Positions 16,690 to 25,335 are shown, counted from the first letter of the stretch. The stretch: DNA of 42,165 nt from Holdemanella sp. MSK.7.32 (GCF_024460475.1 NZ_JANFYN010000020.1:1-42165); one strand, 5' to 3'. Translations and numbers: made by a program. Notes: generated from the sequence alone by a model not told the origin.

Positions 16690-17060
16690 TTTTAACATTA
16701 AACAATTGAAATTAAACTCGTCTAAAAACTGCACGTGCGATTTTCCCACATACAGTTCCACTGCTACATTTAAACATTTTTTAATAAATATGGCTTCTTC
16801 ATCACAATCCATATATCTACATGGATATATGGGTGAATGATTCTTTCCTGCCAAATTTCAAAGAACCTTTCCAATTTAAAACTTTTTTGAACATTTCTAC
16901 AAATCAGGCTAAATCATTTTTTCATTTCCGACTGATTTTTTAATCCACAATGTAGTAACCCTTCCATGTCTTACTATTGAAATGAGTAAACCCAGAAAAT
17001 CAAATGTTTCTCTTGTGACACAACATCTTTCAAACTGGAGATTAGTGTACTTTTATGGGA
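16690..17060 (-). pseudogene. Group II intron reverse transcriptase relic (C-terminal end)
   Basis: The minus strand near 17022-16960 reads TRETFDFLG then, after a one-base loss, FTHFNSKTWKGYY, the well-known RxETFDFLGFTH..SKxxKG motif after the palm domain of group II intron maturases. Near 16790-16730 it reads VELYVGKSHVQFLDE, like the usual end of such ORFs (xxGKPHVRFDE) and the matching intron RNA stem. Stops and frameshifts are frequent; the N-terminal polymerase part is missing. The tail ends next to the ribosome binding site of the 16670 gene. Bases 17061-17220 hold no recognisable gene. Confidence 0.65.
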
Positions 17061-17299
17061 AAGTTATGATTTAAAAAATCCCATTCTTTTAAATACAACT
17101 TCATACACTCTTTGTGTATCTCTTTCATATTGAAATATTATCAGGAAAATCATCAACATACTTTACCAAGTATGCTTATCCCTTTTTCAAAGATAGCGCT
17201 ATCTCTAACTCAAATATAATATAAAACCCATGAAAATACAATATAAATATTCATATCTGCTATATTTTTTTATATTCGTTATATTTAATTATATTCGAA

Positions 17300-17328
17300 T
17301 TGAAAAAATAAATATTTATTCATATAAT
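17300..17328 (+). promoter_or_regulatory. Promoter of the blaI-blaR1-type operon
   Basis: TTGAAA (17300-17305), 17-base spacer and TATAAT (17323-17328) make a strong promoter. Just upstream TATATTCG occurs twice (about 17261 and 17290) and ATTCGAAT (17294-17301) overlaps the -35, candidate BlaI-type repressor sites. GGAGG at 17361-17365 precedes the ATG by seven bases. Confidence 0.7.
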
Positions 17329-17372
17329 ATAAGAGAAGATATACACAAAAAAATTTAAATGGAGGAACGCAC

Positions 17373-17738
17373 ATGAAATATATACAATTTACTAAGAAGG
17401 AAAATGAGGTCATGGATATCTTATGGAAGCATGATATTGCAATGTCTGCAAACGATATTAAATTAGCTTCCAAAGATTTGAGTATCAATACGATTCAGCA
17501 AACGTTACAAAAATTATTGGAGATTAAATATATCAAAGTAGCAGGAATTGGACAGAACAAGAAGGCAATCACAAGATTATATAGACCAGTTATATCCGAA
17601 GCTCAATATGTGAATTCATTTATTGGCGAAGATACACGTGCAAAAATTTCAGCTTATTTTGTTGAACACACAAATGATTTAGAAATGATTGAACAATTAA
17701 AGAAATTGATTCAAGAAAAAGAGAAAGAGTTAAAATAA
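17373..17738 (+). CDS. BlaI/MecI-family transcriptional repressor
   Basis: 121 residues. The N-terminal winged helix shows FTKKENEVMDILWKHDIAMSANDI, then SINTIQQTLQKLLEIKYIKV, the BlaI/MecI DNA-binding fold; the C-terminal third (AQYVNSFI...IEQLKKLIQEKEKE) is the dimerisation helix region. In this family a BlaR1/MecR1 sensor protease triggers cleavage of the repressor, releasing the operon. The next gene is exactly such a sensor and starts at the last base of this one. It is therefore probably autoregulated at the 17300 promoter. The usual cleavage Asn-Phe bond is not obvious; the NSF segment is a candidate. Confidence 0.85.
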   Translation: MKYIQFTKKENEVMDILWKHDIAMSANDIKLASKDLSINTIQQTLQKLLEIKYIKVAGIGQNKKAITRLYRPVISEAQYVNSFIGEDTRAKISAYFVEHTNDLEMIEQLKKLIQEKEKELK

Positions 17739-18835
17739 TGCGATTTTCTGCATCATCTCTTTTCATTACTTTGTGCATCAGTTTTTTATTGATTCTTCTT
17801 TTAGACATATTACTTTCATACAAGAAAAGTTATAAATTATTTCGGACAGATTTTATAACAGTGTTAGTTGTTGTTGTCGTAGTAAGAATGTTTGTGCCAC
17901 TTGAATTCAAATTTACTAAAACCATTATAGTGCCCACAATCATGAATCCAATCATTGTACTGTTACAATATAAGATCTATGCAAATGTGCAAGTATATCA
18001 ATTCTTATTATTGGTTTGGGCATTAGGCATTATATGGAACCTGATTAAATGGATTCGCGCAATTCAAATTGCCAAAGACATGTACAAACGTATTGAAAAT
18101 CATTCAGAACATTATCATATAAGCGATTTTATAGATGACTATCAAGAAGAAAATTATGTGGTGTTAAAAACAAACTATGTTTCTTCCCCGATGGTCATGG
18201 GCTTTAATAAAACTATATTGATACCAGACGTATACCTTTCACAAGAAAATTTAAAAAATATATTACTTCATGAAACATGGCACATTAAAAATCATGATGT
18301 GTGCACTAAACAAATTATCAATCTATTAGTTATCATGTATTGGTGGTTTATTCCAGTATATAGATTAAGAGATAAAATTGATTTATTTTTGGAAATGCGT
18401 GTAGACTATCAAACAACAAGTCCATTTTCTAAAGAGGAAGTAATGAAATATATGTATACACTTATAGAAATCCAAAAAAACATTCAAAGTAAAAATGAAT
18501 TCAAGGGACAATCTACACATTTCATGATTCAAGATAATGCACATGTATTAGAATACCGTATAAATTATTTAATTGATGGAATGTATCGAAAAAAAACGAG
18601 CAAAATTCTAATGATTGTCGTATTAACTCTTCCATTACTTACAAACAGCATTATTTTGGAGTCTGCATTTGAACCTCCAAACAATGAAGATATGTATGAT
18701 CAATCAGATATAGATAAGGGATATATTATTAAACATAAAGATGGAACATATGAATTAGTATTTGGCAAAAAGCGAGTTGAAATATCAAATCCAAAAATTG
18801 AATGTTTTAAGGATATTCCGATTATAGAGGAGTAA
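17738..18835 (+). CDS. BlaR1/MecR1-type M56 membrane metalloprotease
   Basis: 365 residues. Membrane segments at about 5-28, 37-53, 87-107 and 285-305 with the zinc motif HETWHIKNHD (His178, Glu179, His182) between the third and fourth, as in M56 proteases. Unlike BlaR1 of beta-lactam resistance there is no penicillin-binding sensor domain; only about 60 residues follow the last membrane segment (GTYELVFGKKRVEIS region), so the sensed signal must be different. Overlap of start and stop with the BlaI-type gene shows coupling. With the small secreted peptide that follows it forms a three-gene operon, perhaps sensing cell-envelope damage or a peptide. Confidence 0.85.
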   Translation: MRFSASSLFITLCISFLLILLLDILLSYKKSYKLFRTDFITVLVVVVVVRMFVPLEFKFTKTIIVPTIMNPIIVLLQYKIYANVQVYQFLLLVWALGIIWNLIKWIRAIQIAKDMYKRIENHSEHYHISDFIDDYQEENYVVLKTNYVSSPMVMGFNKTILIPDVYLSQENLKNILLHETWHIKNHDVCTKQIINLLVIMYWWFIPVYRLRDKIDLFLEMRVDYQTTSPFSKEEVMKYMYTLIEIQKNIQSKNEFKGQSTHFMIQDNAHVLEYRINYLIDGMYRKKTSKILMIVVLTLPLLTNSIILESAFEPPNNEDMYDQSDIDKGYIIKHKDGTYELVFGKKRVEISNPKIECFKDIPIIEE

Positions 18836-18842
18836 ATAATTT

Positions 18843-19061
18843 ATGAAAAAAATAATGATTATGTTAGTGTTGATCGCATCTATGAATATAGTAACACCTG
18901 TTTTAGCAAATGAAACTGAAGTCACTGCAAATATTGATGTTACTATGCCATACAAAGATCAGCTAGTCTGGAAATACAAATTTATAAACGGAAAATTGTA
19001 TAGAAGATTATGGAATCAAACATTGAATAAATGGGTTGGAGACCATTGGATTCCTTGTTAA
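18843..19061 (+). CDS. Small secreted peptide in the BlaI/BlaR1 operon
   Basis: 72 residues. A signal peptide (MKKIMIMLVLIASMNIVTPVLA) gives a mature part of about 50 residues rich in Trp, Lys, Tyr and Arg (LVWKYKFINGKLYRRLWN, then KWVGDHWIPC) with a single Cys at the end. The gene follows the sensor gene by seven bases with GAGGAG upstream. Cationic, Trp-rich composition would suit a membrane-active peptide or an envelope-bound effector. I know similar small secreted proteins only as uncharacterised; the function is open. Confidence 0.65.
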   Translation: MKKIMIMLVLIASMNIVTPVLANETEVTANIDVTMPYKDQLVWKYKFINGKLYRRLWNQTLNKWVGDHWIPC

Positions 19062-19140
19062 TAAATTTAAAATAGTCTTTTAATATCTTTGTATAAACGG
19101 GAATTGACATAAGTTTACTGCTTATGTATATATTCAAATT

Positions 19141-19192
19141 GGTATCCCTCTCCGTCTTTAAACAACGGAGTCTTGGATACCTTTTTATTTTT
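19141..19192 (+). terminator. Rho-independent terminator after the BlaI/BlaR1 operon
   Basis: Nested stem GGTATCC...GGATACC with an inner CCGT/ACGG stem, followed directly by a long T-run. It lies 80 bases after the 72-residue peptide gene. Confidence 0.85.
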
Positions 19193-19451
19193 TAATCATA
19201 TGCATTCAATCCATCACATTTCAAATTATAACTTACTCTGATTGGTAAATGAATCGGATAGTCGAAATCCAACTCACACTAAATTAACTGCAAAATTTTA
19301 TCAAAAAATTTTAAAAAAAAGATAAAAACCATAGGATTTTATGCATTTTCTTGAATTATTGCACCTTTATATAAAGCAGAAACAACAATATAATCCACTC
19401 TAAACAAAAGCGCTTTTCAATTCCGACTGAGACCACCATTTGTCAAAGATT

Positions 19452-19480
19452 GCACCTAGCATTTGCCAGGTGCTTTTTTT
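19452..19480 (+). terminator. Short terminator hairpin
   Basis: GCACCT-N10-AGGTGC followed by seven T. No gene ends immediately before it on the plus strand; bases 19193-19451 contain no recognisable gene, so it may be left over from a lost one. Confidence 0.65.
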
Positions 19481-19494
19481 ATACCTTATTTCCC

Positions 19495-19701
19495 ACTTAA
19501 ACCAAAGTTACGAAAGAGTATCACCGCAACAAGTGATACTCTTTTATTGAATATATAAAGAATATATAAAATTGGATAGGGATAAATCTACCTTTAAAAG
19601 TCACAGGGATTTTTGCTTTTAGAAAGCAATAACCTTAAAACACTCATAGTATTTTAAACCCTACAACTTTTAATCTAGCTGGTATCTAATTGCGGATTAC
19701 C
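19495..19701. repeat. Repeat modules A2-B2 with terminator hairpin
   Basis: Second copy of module A (19495-19550, identical to 15767-15822, hairpin GAGTATCAC/GTGATACTC) and of module B (about 19641-19701, sharing the 19-base TATCTAATTGCGGATTACC with 15738-15756). It lies directly behind the stop of the lactococcin 972-type ABC gene, just as the first copy lies behind the 15862 gene. Confidence 0.75.
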
Positions 19702-19704
19702 ATT

Positions 19705-20349
19705 TTAACTATAACCATTCAAATCTATCACACGATCACATTCTTCAGCTAATTGTATATCATGTGTAACCATTATAATTGTACATCCTTCTTTTTTAAA
19801 TTCTTTGAGTAATTTTATAACAATTTGTTTATTTTCTTCATCTAGTGATCCGGTTGGCTCATCAGCTAAAATCAATTCACATGGCTTAACTAATAATCTA
19901 GCAAGGGCTATACGTTGTTGTTCTCCCCCAGAACATTCATATATGTATTTTTTTGAATATCCATTTAAGCCAACTTTTTTTAACGCGTCTTCAATGTACT
20001 TATTTACGGTCTTATTATTTTTTTCATTTATCGCCATCTGTAGATTTTCGTATACAGTTTTATTTTCGATTAATGCAAAATTCTGGAACAAATATCCTAT
20101 TTTTGATTTTAAGAGTAAAGTGGCTTTCTTTGAAAATGGCTTAATTCCTTTTTCTCCAAACAAAATGATTTCTCCTGAATCTGGACTATCTAATAAGCCA
20201 ATCATATTTAACAATGTTGATTTACCACACCCGGATTTTCCAATTATTGCAACAAACTCATTTTCATATATGGTACAAGAAAATGAATCAAAGATTACTT
20301 TCTCTTTAAATTTCTTTTGAATCGAATCTAATTCTACAATTTTCTTCAT
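19705..20349 (-). CDS. Lactococcin 972-group ABC transporter ATPase
   Basis: 214 residues from ATG 20349 (AAAGGAG ten bases upstream, three bases after the previous stop). Walker A GKSGCGKST (about 37), signature CSGGEQQRIALARL, Walker B LILADEPTGSLD and switch His MVTHD are all intact. It resembles LolD/MacB-type ATPases, and the neighbouring large membrane protein and small secreted peptide identify it as the ATPase of the lactococcin 972-type bacteriocin group (TIGR03608-like, from memory). It works with the 706-residue protein in immunity or export. Last gene of the operon; module A2-B2 follows. Confidence 0.85.
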   Translation of the reverse strand: MKKIVELDSIQKKFKEKVIFDSFSCTIYENEFVAIIGKSGCGKSTLLNMIGLLDSPDSGEIILFGEKGIKPFSKKATLLLKSKIGYLFQNFALIENKTVYENLQMAINEKNNKTVNKYIEDALKKVGLNGYSKKYIYECSGGEQQRIALARLLVKPCELILADEPTGSLDEENKQIVIKLLKEFKKEGCTIIMVTHDIQLAEECDRVIDLNGYS

Positions 20350-20351
20350 AA

Positions 20352-22472
20352 CTATCTGGCTCCTTTCAATGAATCTACACATTCAGCATATTCTTTTTTC
20401 TTTAACGTGAAAATGGTAAATATCAAATCTATTCCAAGTATTAAAAAGCCAATTTCAAAAGATTCTAATATTCTTTTAGAATATAATGCATAGAAAATAA
20501 TCACCGATAGATAAAGAGATATATTTATACTTAAGTATAATGAATATCTTTCGTAGAAAGATTTCCCTAAAAGATATTGAATAGACAAATAGTATCTTTT
20601 TTCAAACAAGAAAATGACAATCGCTTGAAGTTGGTAAACAAATAAAATTATGCTTATTAAAACGATTAGTATAGTTAATGAAATCAATTCATATGTTTTT
20701 TTGTTCTTGACCTGTGCAAAATAAGAATCACTTAAATAAAAATTTACTTTTTTGTCCATATTGTTCTGAATTAAAAATCTTTTAAAATTTGAAACACTTT
20801 TTTTTGTATCGATTGGGATAAAATAATTATCAGATGAAATTCTTGCATTTTCCATCCAATTATGGTCTATAAAAATTACCGGATTTATTTTTTCTAAATC
20901 TTTCGTATTTTCTACATAAGGCATATGTCTTACAAACCTAAGATTTGGTTCGATTCGAATTACCTTACAATCTTCATAATTTGAATAATAGCTTATCTGA
21001 TCTTGATTGAATGAATAATTTTCAGGTATCAGTAAAATAGATTCTTCTATCTGATTAAAATCTAAAGGATTTCCAAATTCATCGCGAATCGTATAATCTT
21101 TTAAATAATTATTATTTACAACTATATATGGTATTTCATTTGAAACAGGTATTTCTAAATCACTGTCCATATGATTTTTTAAGAAGTCAATTTGTTTGTT
21201 TATATCGAAATCCTCATATATTCCATTATGTTCCTGCATATAATAATACAGTTTATTAACAAGTTCAGATGAATAAAATAAGTCCTCATTTAAAGACATA
21301 GATATGCCGTTTGTTATAATTTTATTCGACATTTGACTTTCATTCAAATTCAAAATATAGAGATAGTGTATTGATTCTATCCAATCCGCGCAGTTTGTTA
21401 AGAATACAGGAAATAAAACAAAAATCAGAATTCCTTTCAAGACCAATGATAGAACTGTTTTATTTTCTTGAGTACCATTTTGTTTTATATACTTCACTGA
21501 TTTGACGGTTATCGTTGAAATTAACAAAATAATTCCTATCATAATTAAACTGAAAAGTAGCTTAATTCCCTCATTGATTAGATAGTATAAGAATAAAGAG
21601 GCACATGGTCTATAAGGGCCAACAAATAATGCGAATAAAATAATTTCTAAGAAAAGAAATAGACCATATAAGATTGCGATATGTTTTGTATATAGTGATA
21701 TAAAAATTTTCTTGTTTGAATTTCCTAGCATTTTACGTATCACTATTTCTTTTCTATCTTTCAGAAAAATAAAAGCGAAAATCAATGCAGTCCCTAATAT
21801 TGCATTCAAAAAAACCATATTCAAAAATTTTTCCTCTTGCATAGAGTAAGGAACAATTTCAACATCTGAGATACCTTGTCCTTGGCTATTTTCAGGGATA
21901 AATTCTTTAAAATAATCTTTCATTTGACTTGTAGAAGTTTTATTTGAATTTGAAATAGAGTAAAGTGTAATAATTTCAGAACCTGGAGTGTGATTCAACA
22001 AATCATTTAAAGTGTGAAATTCATATATGTCATTATAATCTCCGTAATAGCCTCGATTTAAATAGTCAATATAATTGAACGCATTCTTATCATTTATATT
22101 TGTAGAATAATAATTCTTTGAATCCTTTTTGAAATCAATTTGTTTTTGATCATTCCGTATATATAGGGATTTCAAATCCTGTGGATCAGCAGAATAAATA
22201 TAGATTAAATTCTTTTTTATAAACCCCTCAGTATTTTCATAAACTTCTATAATTCCTGTACTGTTTGTCTCTTCACAATATTCATGAATTGTTGAAACTA
22301 AATCTTCATTAAATTGTAGGTTTAATCCTGTTACTTTTTTATTAGTTGTTTGTCCAATTGAAGTGGCAAAAGAATCCATTCTGTTTATCTGATCAGAAGA
22401 AAAGGATGAGAATCCGGAATAAAAAATATATACACTTAGGATAGCAACAAGCAAGTATGATAATTTTTTCAT
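20352..22472 (-). CDS. Bacteriocin-associated integral membrane protein (DUF1430-like)
   Basis: 706 residues. A signal-like first membrane segment (about 5-22), an extracytoplasmic region to about 215, three or four membrane segments (for example TALIFAFIFLKD, then AILYGLFLFLEIILFALFVG), a second extracytoplasmic region of about 200 residues and a last group of three membrane segments near 600-690. This FtsX/MacB-like arrangement with a large size matches the seven-TM protein that accompanies lactococcin 972 peptides. Forms an ABC transporter with the 19705 gene, probably for immunity. It is separated from the peptide gene by a perfect terminator-type hairpin, which should keep its expression lower than that of the peptide. 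Confidence 0.8.
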   Translation of the reverse strand: MKKLSYLLVAILSVYIFYSGFSSFSSDQINRMDSFATSIGQTTNKKVTGLNLQFNEDLVSTIHEYCEETNSTGIIEVYENTEGFIKKNLIYIYSADPQDLKSLYIRNDQKQIDFKKDSKNYYSTNINDKNAFNYIDYLNRGYYGDYNDIYEFHTLNDLLNHTPGSEIITLYSISNSNKTSTSQMKDYFKEFIPENSQGQGISDVEIVPYSMQEEKFLNMVFLNAILGTALIFAFIFLKDRKEIVIRKMLGNSNKKIFISLYTKHIAILYGLFLFLEIILFALFVGPYRPCASLFLYYLINEGIKLLFSLIMIGIILLISTITVKSVKYIKQNGTQENKTVLSLVLKGILIFVLFPVFLTNCADWIESIHYLYILNLNESQMSNKIITNGISMSLNEDLFYSSELVNKLYYYMQEHNGIYEDFDINKQIDFLKNHMDSDLEIPVSNEIPYIVVNNNYLKDYTIRDEFGNPLDFNQIEESILLIPENYSFNQDQISYYSNYEDCKVIRIEPNLRFVRHMPYVENTKDLEKINPVIFIDHNWMENARISSDNYFIPIDTKKSVSNFKRFLIQNNMDKKVNFYLSDSYFAQVKNKKTYELISLTILIVLISIILFVYQLQAIVIFLFEKRYYLSIQYLLGKSFYERYSLYLSINISLYLSVIIFYALYSKRILESFEIGFLILGIDLIFTIFTLKKKEYAECVDSLKGAR

Positions 22473-22492
22473 AATTCATCTCAACTTTCTAA

Positions 22493-22524
22493 AAAAGAGT
22501 CCCTTATTGATAAGGGACTCTTTT
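22493..22524 (-). terminator. Attenuating hairpin between peptide and immunity genes
   Basis: AAAAGAGTCCCTTAT and its complement form a perfect 15-bp stem with two bases at the centre. Reading minus, the stem ends in TTTT, so part of the transcripts should stop here, directly after the peptide gene stop at 22527. Confidence 0.8.
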
Positions 22525-22526
22525 GA

Positions 22527-22868
22527 TTATCTAGTTCTTAATCCTGAAGAGGCAATATGTGAGTGCGAATAAGCTGTTTTTGGATTCCAATTTACACTGA
22601 ATTCAGTACTAAATTTACCGTTTTGCCCAGATGCCATTATCGAACCATTATAAATAATAGAACCGCCTATATAATTATTAGTATTGTATGCTTTTCCAAA
22701 TAGCCAATAACTTCCAATTGAATCCAAACACGAAGTTTCAGCAGTTCCGTATTGTAAACTGATTTTGCTATTGTGAGAAATATTTTTAGAATCCGCTAAT
22801 ATTGAAAATGGGAAAGCAAGTGCGATTATAGAAAGCATGATTATAGAAAGTCTCTGTAGTTTTTTCAT
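22527..22868 (-). CDS. Lactococcin 972-like secreted bacteriocin precursor
   Basis: 113 residues: a signal peptide (KKLQRLSIIMLSIIALAFPFSILA, cleavage near 25) and a mature part of about 88 residues rich in Ser, Asn, Tyr and Gly, ending NPKTAYSHSHIASSGLRTR. The Tyr-Ser-His-Ser-His element and beta-rich composition fit the lactococcin 972 family, non-modified Sec-secreted proteins that block septum formation by binding lipid II in the known member. The following DUF1430-like and ABC genes are the standard partners. Ribosome binding site GGAGGAG precedes the ATG. One Cys is present in the mature part, unlike lactococcin 972 itself. Confidence 0.65.
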   Translation of the reverse strand: MKKLQRLSIIMLSIIALAFPFSILADSKNISHNSKISLQYGTAETSCLDSIGSYWLFGKAYNTNNYIGGSIIYNGSIMASGQNGKFSTEFSVNWNPKTAYSHSHIASSGLRTR

Positions 22869-23692
22869 TTTCTCCTCCTGTTATTCTTTCTTTAGTTTGT
22901 ATTACATAATCAATAGACAAAAATTCACCATTAAGTTCTTATTTAAGTATCTTCTGCTTATTTTGATGATTAAATTAGTTGATTCTGATTCTATTATGTT
23001 TTCTATACTTTACCTATATCTGGCACGCTATAACGATAATAAACTCAGAAGATACGATATATTTTGAGACTGAAAAATATATCTACTGATTTTATATCAA
23101 TCGTAATAATCTTTATAAAACCAAGCCTACTTCTTAACACTGGTAAGCAGTGGAATTTTAATACCAATTTTTTGGACCAATGACTACATTCTGAGATAAA
23201 CTATTCCTCATATAAATCTTTCGTTTTATACAAGCAGTACAGTTTTATAGTCATAAATTAGTTGATACACAAATAAGCTACAATCATAAAAAATATTAAT
23301 ACATAAAATTTTATTGCTTTCTGCTCAATAATCTATATTCTTTTAAATTATTATGAGAATGCTAGATAACGTTATCTTTACATTAATTTTCACATAGATA
23401 TGCTAATAATGTCAAGATAAAAAGCATTAAAATGAATCATTTTTGGGAGTTTAACATTCCAATAGTAAAATAGTCAAACGTTGTTTAGATAAGGCTTTTT
23501 TTACGTTTTTGATTTTAGATAGTTGAGTACGAAGTGCAAAACAACAAAAGCATCAGCTATGTGGTGAATATAACGGATGGGCAAACCCATCCGTTATATT
23601 CAAAATGTTAATAATTTTAGTAACAATAGTTTTTCATCATTTAAAATATACTTGTAAATAAAATATTTGGAGATGATAATTCCCCTCCACTT
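22869..23692. other. Gene-free boundary region
   Basis: About 820 bases between the lactococcin-type operon and the conjugative element contain no credible gene; one 76-codon plus-strand ORF lacks protein-like composition and a ribosome binding site. The only marked structure is the hairpin at 23566-23601. An element end could lie here. Confidence 0.5.
23566..23601. terminator. Perfect 16-bp hairpin after the hydrolase gene
   Basis: GAATATAACGGATGGG, loop CAAA, and the exact complement. It lies 92 bases after the stop of the minus-strand hydrolase gene, so it probably closes the conjugation operon, though no U-run follows on that strand. It could also be part of an element terminus. Confidence 0.6.
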
Positions 23693-25174
23693 TTACTTTG
23701 GGTTAGCAAACACCACTCCACCATATATAGATCTTAATTGATCTAACGTATATGATTTTGTTTGCCAATCTTTTTTTGCATCTTGAAATGTATTTGTAAC
23801 ACCATCAAGATTCCCTTCTTGAACAGTTATGGTATTATCTTTTACTGCAATGACTATACCAACATGATTATGTCCAATAGCAGAGAACACTGCACCGGCT
23901 TTTGGCGAAGAAGATCGTTCGAATTTATCAGGATGTGCTGCTATCAATTCCCTAACACAACTGCTTCCATCACCGCTAAAACCTGGATCATAACCATATA
24001 ATTCATAGAATCTTCCCCAAGCAAACCATGTACATTGTCCATATAATCCGGCCTGTGCGTATGGATTCCTTGTCACCCAGGCTTCTAGATTATTAAAATT
24101 AGGATTTGTGCCTCCTCTAAAAGTAATCCCTACATATCTCATAACATGATCAACATAAGAAGGATCCCCATAGCCGGATACATTTAACTCTTGTTTTTTA
24201 TTATCAGAAAACTGTTGTGCATTATATTTAGAATATCCACCAAAATTACGAATTGCCCATTCAATATAGCCAGAGCCATAATTATATCCTTGCAAAGCCA
24301 AATATATGCGTTCCGTATCGGATGAATCCTTTACTTTTGCTTTCTTTAAACAATCAGAAAAAGTGTGTGTTCCTACTTCAATAGAATACTCAGGATCCGT
24401 AATTCCATTAGGTACTCTAGGATATTTTGTATTATACCCTGACTCGCTTGCCTGCATTGGATCATTGCCTTTCCCTCCTGACTCCTGCATCATAATTGCC
24501 TGTAATAATGTGACATAATCCTCAATATCATATTCTTTTGCATATTTTCGAATTGTATCTTCATACGCAATGACTTCTTCACTTAAAGAAACAATTTCAC
24601 TACTTGATCCACCATCCTGTGCCAGCACACTAAATGTTCCAATAAATAGAGTAACAACAAGTAATAAAATCAATCCTGTTCCAAAAGAAAAAAGTGTATT
24701 CATCGCTGATACACTCTTCTTAACCACTTCTATTGATGTTTTTATTGCTCTATTTGTACTCTTAACAGCCGGTTGTGTTACTACTTTATCCGTTGTTTGT
24801 TTAATCTTAGAAGTATTTATTTTATTTACGACATGATGCTTTGCCTTAGATACATAAGTAATTCTTTGATGGCTCACCGGTATTGATTCACTTAATGCCT
24901 TCTTATCTGTAGTTTTGAACTTATGCTCTCTATGCTTATGTTTAATAAATTTTGTAGCACGCTGCTTTGATTCTATAAACGTCTGCTTAGCAACTTCACT
25001 AACGTTATTTGTAGCTTGTACATTCGGATTTGTTTTAACAGACTGTTCTACCTTTTTGTCTTCTTCCTTATTTCTTGTATGAATCGTTTGCTGCTTAATA
25101 AAATGATTCACATTCCCTTTAACATCCTTTGTTTTTATGGATAGTACTTTCTGTTTTGTCTTTATATCTTTCAT
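23693..25174 (-). CDS. Bifunctional cell-wall hydrolase, lysozyme-like plus CHAP (CwlT-type)
   Basis: 493 residues. Residues 1-155 are a Lys/Thr/His-rich cytoplasmic tail, 161-185 a membrane segment, about 195-345 a lysozyme-like transglycosylase domain (Glu231 in MMQESGG), and 375-493 a CHAP peptidase domain with Cys381 (GQCTWFAW) and His437 (NHVGIV). This is the peptidoglycan-opening subunit of Gram-positive type IV secretion (Orf14 of Tn916, CD1104-like proteins of Tn1549-type elements). Last gene of the conjugation block; a hairpin at 25296-25329 separates it from virB4. Start supported by GGAG nine bases upstream. Its 3' third is duplicated as a dead fragment at 5661-6148. Confidence 0.9.
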   Translation of the reverse strand: MKDIKTKQKVLSIKTKDVKGNVNHFIKQQTIHTRNKEEDKKVEQSVKTNPNVQATNNVSEVAKQTFIESKQRATKFIKHKHREHKFKTTDKKALSESIPVSHQRITYVSKAKHHVVNKINTSKIKQTTDKVVTQPAVKSTNRAIKTSIEVVKKSVSAMNTLFSFGTGLILLLVVTLFIGTFSVLAQDGGSSSEIVSLSEEVIAYEDTIRKYAKEYDIEDYVTLLQAIMMQESGGKGNDPMQASESGYNTKYPRVPNGITDPEYSIEVGTHTFSDCLKKAKVKDSSDTERIYLALQGYNYGSGYIEWAIRNFGGYSKYNAQQFSDNKKQELNVSGYGDPSYVDHVMRYVGITFRGGTNPNFNNLEAWVTRNPYAQAGLYGQCTWFAWGRFYELYGYDPGFSGDGSSCVRELIAAHPDKFERSSSPKAGAVFSAIGHNHVGIVIAVKDNTITVQEGNLDGVTNTFQDAKKDWQTKSYTLDQLRSIYGGVVFANPK

Positions 25175-25295
25175 CTACATCAACTCCTTTAACATCTTTA
25201 ATACTTACTTACTTTAATTGTCCCAAAACTTAGTTGATGTATTCGAAAATATCTTGTTCTGAATTAGCTGATACCTCAACATTTTATACATAAAC

Positions 25296-25329
25296 AAGAC
25301 TCATTAAATCTAATTTTTTAATGAGTCTT
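25296..25329 (-). terminator. Hairpin between virB4-type and hydrolase genes
   Basis: AAGACTCATTAA and its complement form a 12-bp stem with a loop of about ten T-rich bases. Runs of T on the plus side and a weaker one on the minus side suggest a partial terminator or attenuator after the VirB4 gene. Confidence 0.65.
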
Positions 25330-25335
25330 TTGTAT

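Noticed and set aside
16663..16854. 63-codon minus-strand ORF as a separate gene
   Set aside because: Its reading YVGKSHVQFLDE is the tail of a group II intron maturase and it has no start signals.
19805..20320. 171-codon plus-strand ORF
   Set aside because: Antisense shadow of the lactococcin-type ABC ATPase, whose motifs are intact on the minus strand.
22837..23067. 76-codon plus-strand ORF next to the lactococcin-type gene
   Set aside because: Starts inside the signal peptide region of the minus-strand gene and has no ribosome binding site or recognisable sequence.
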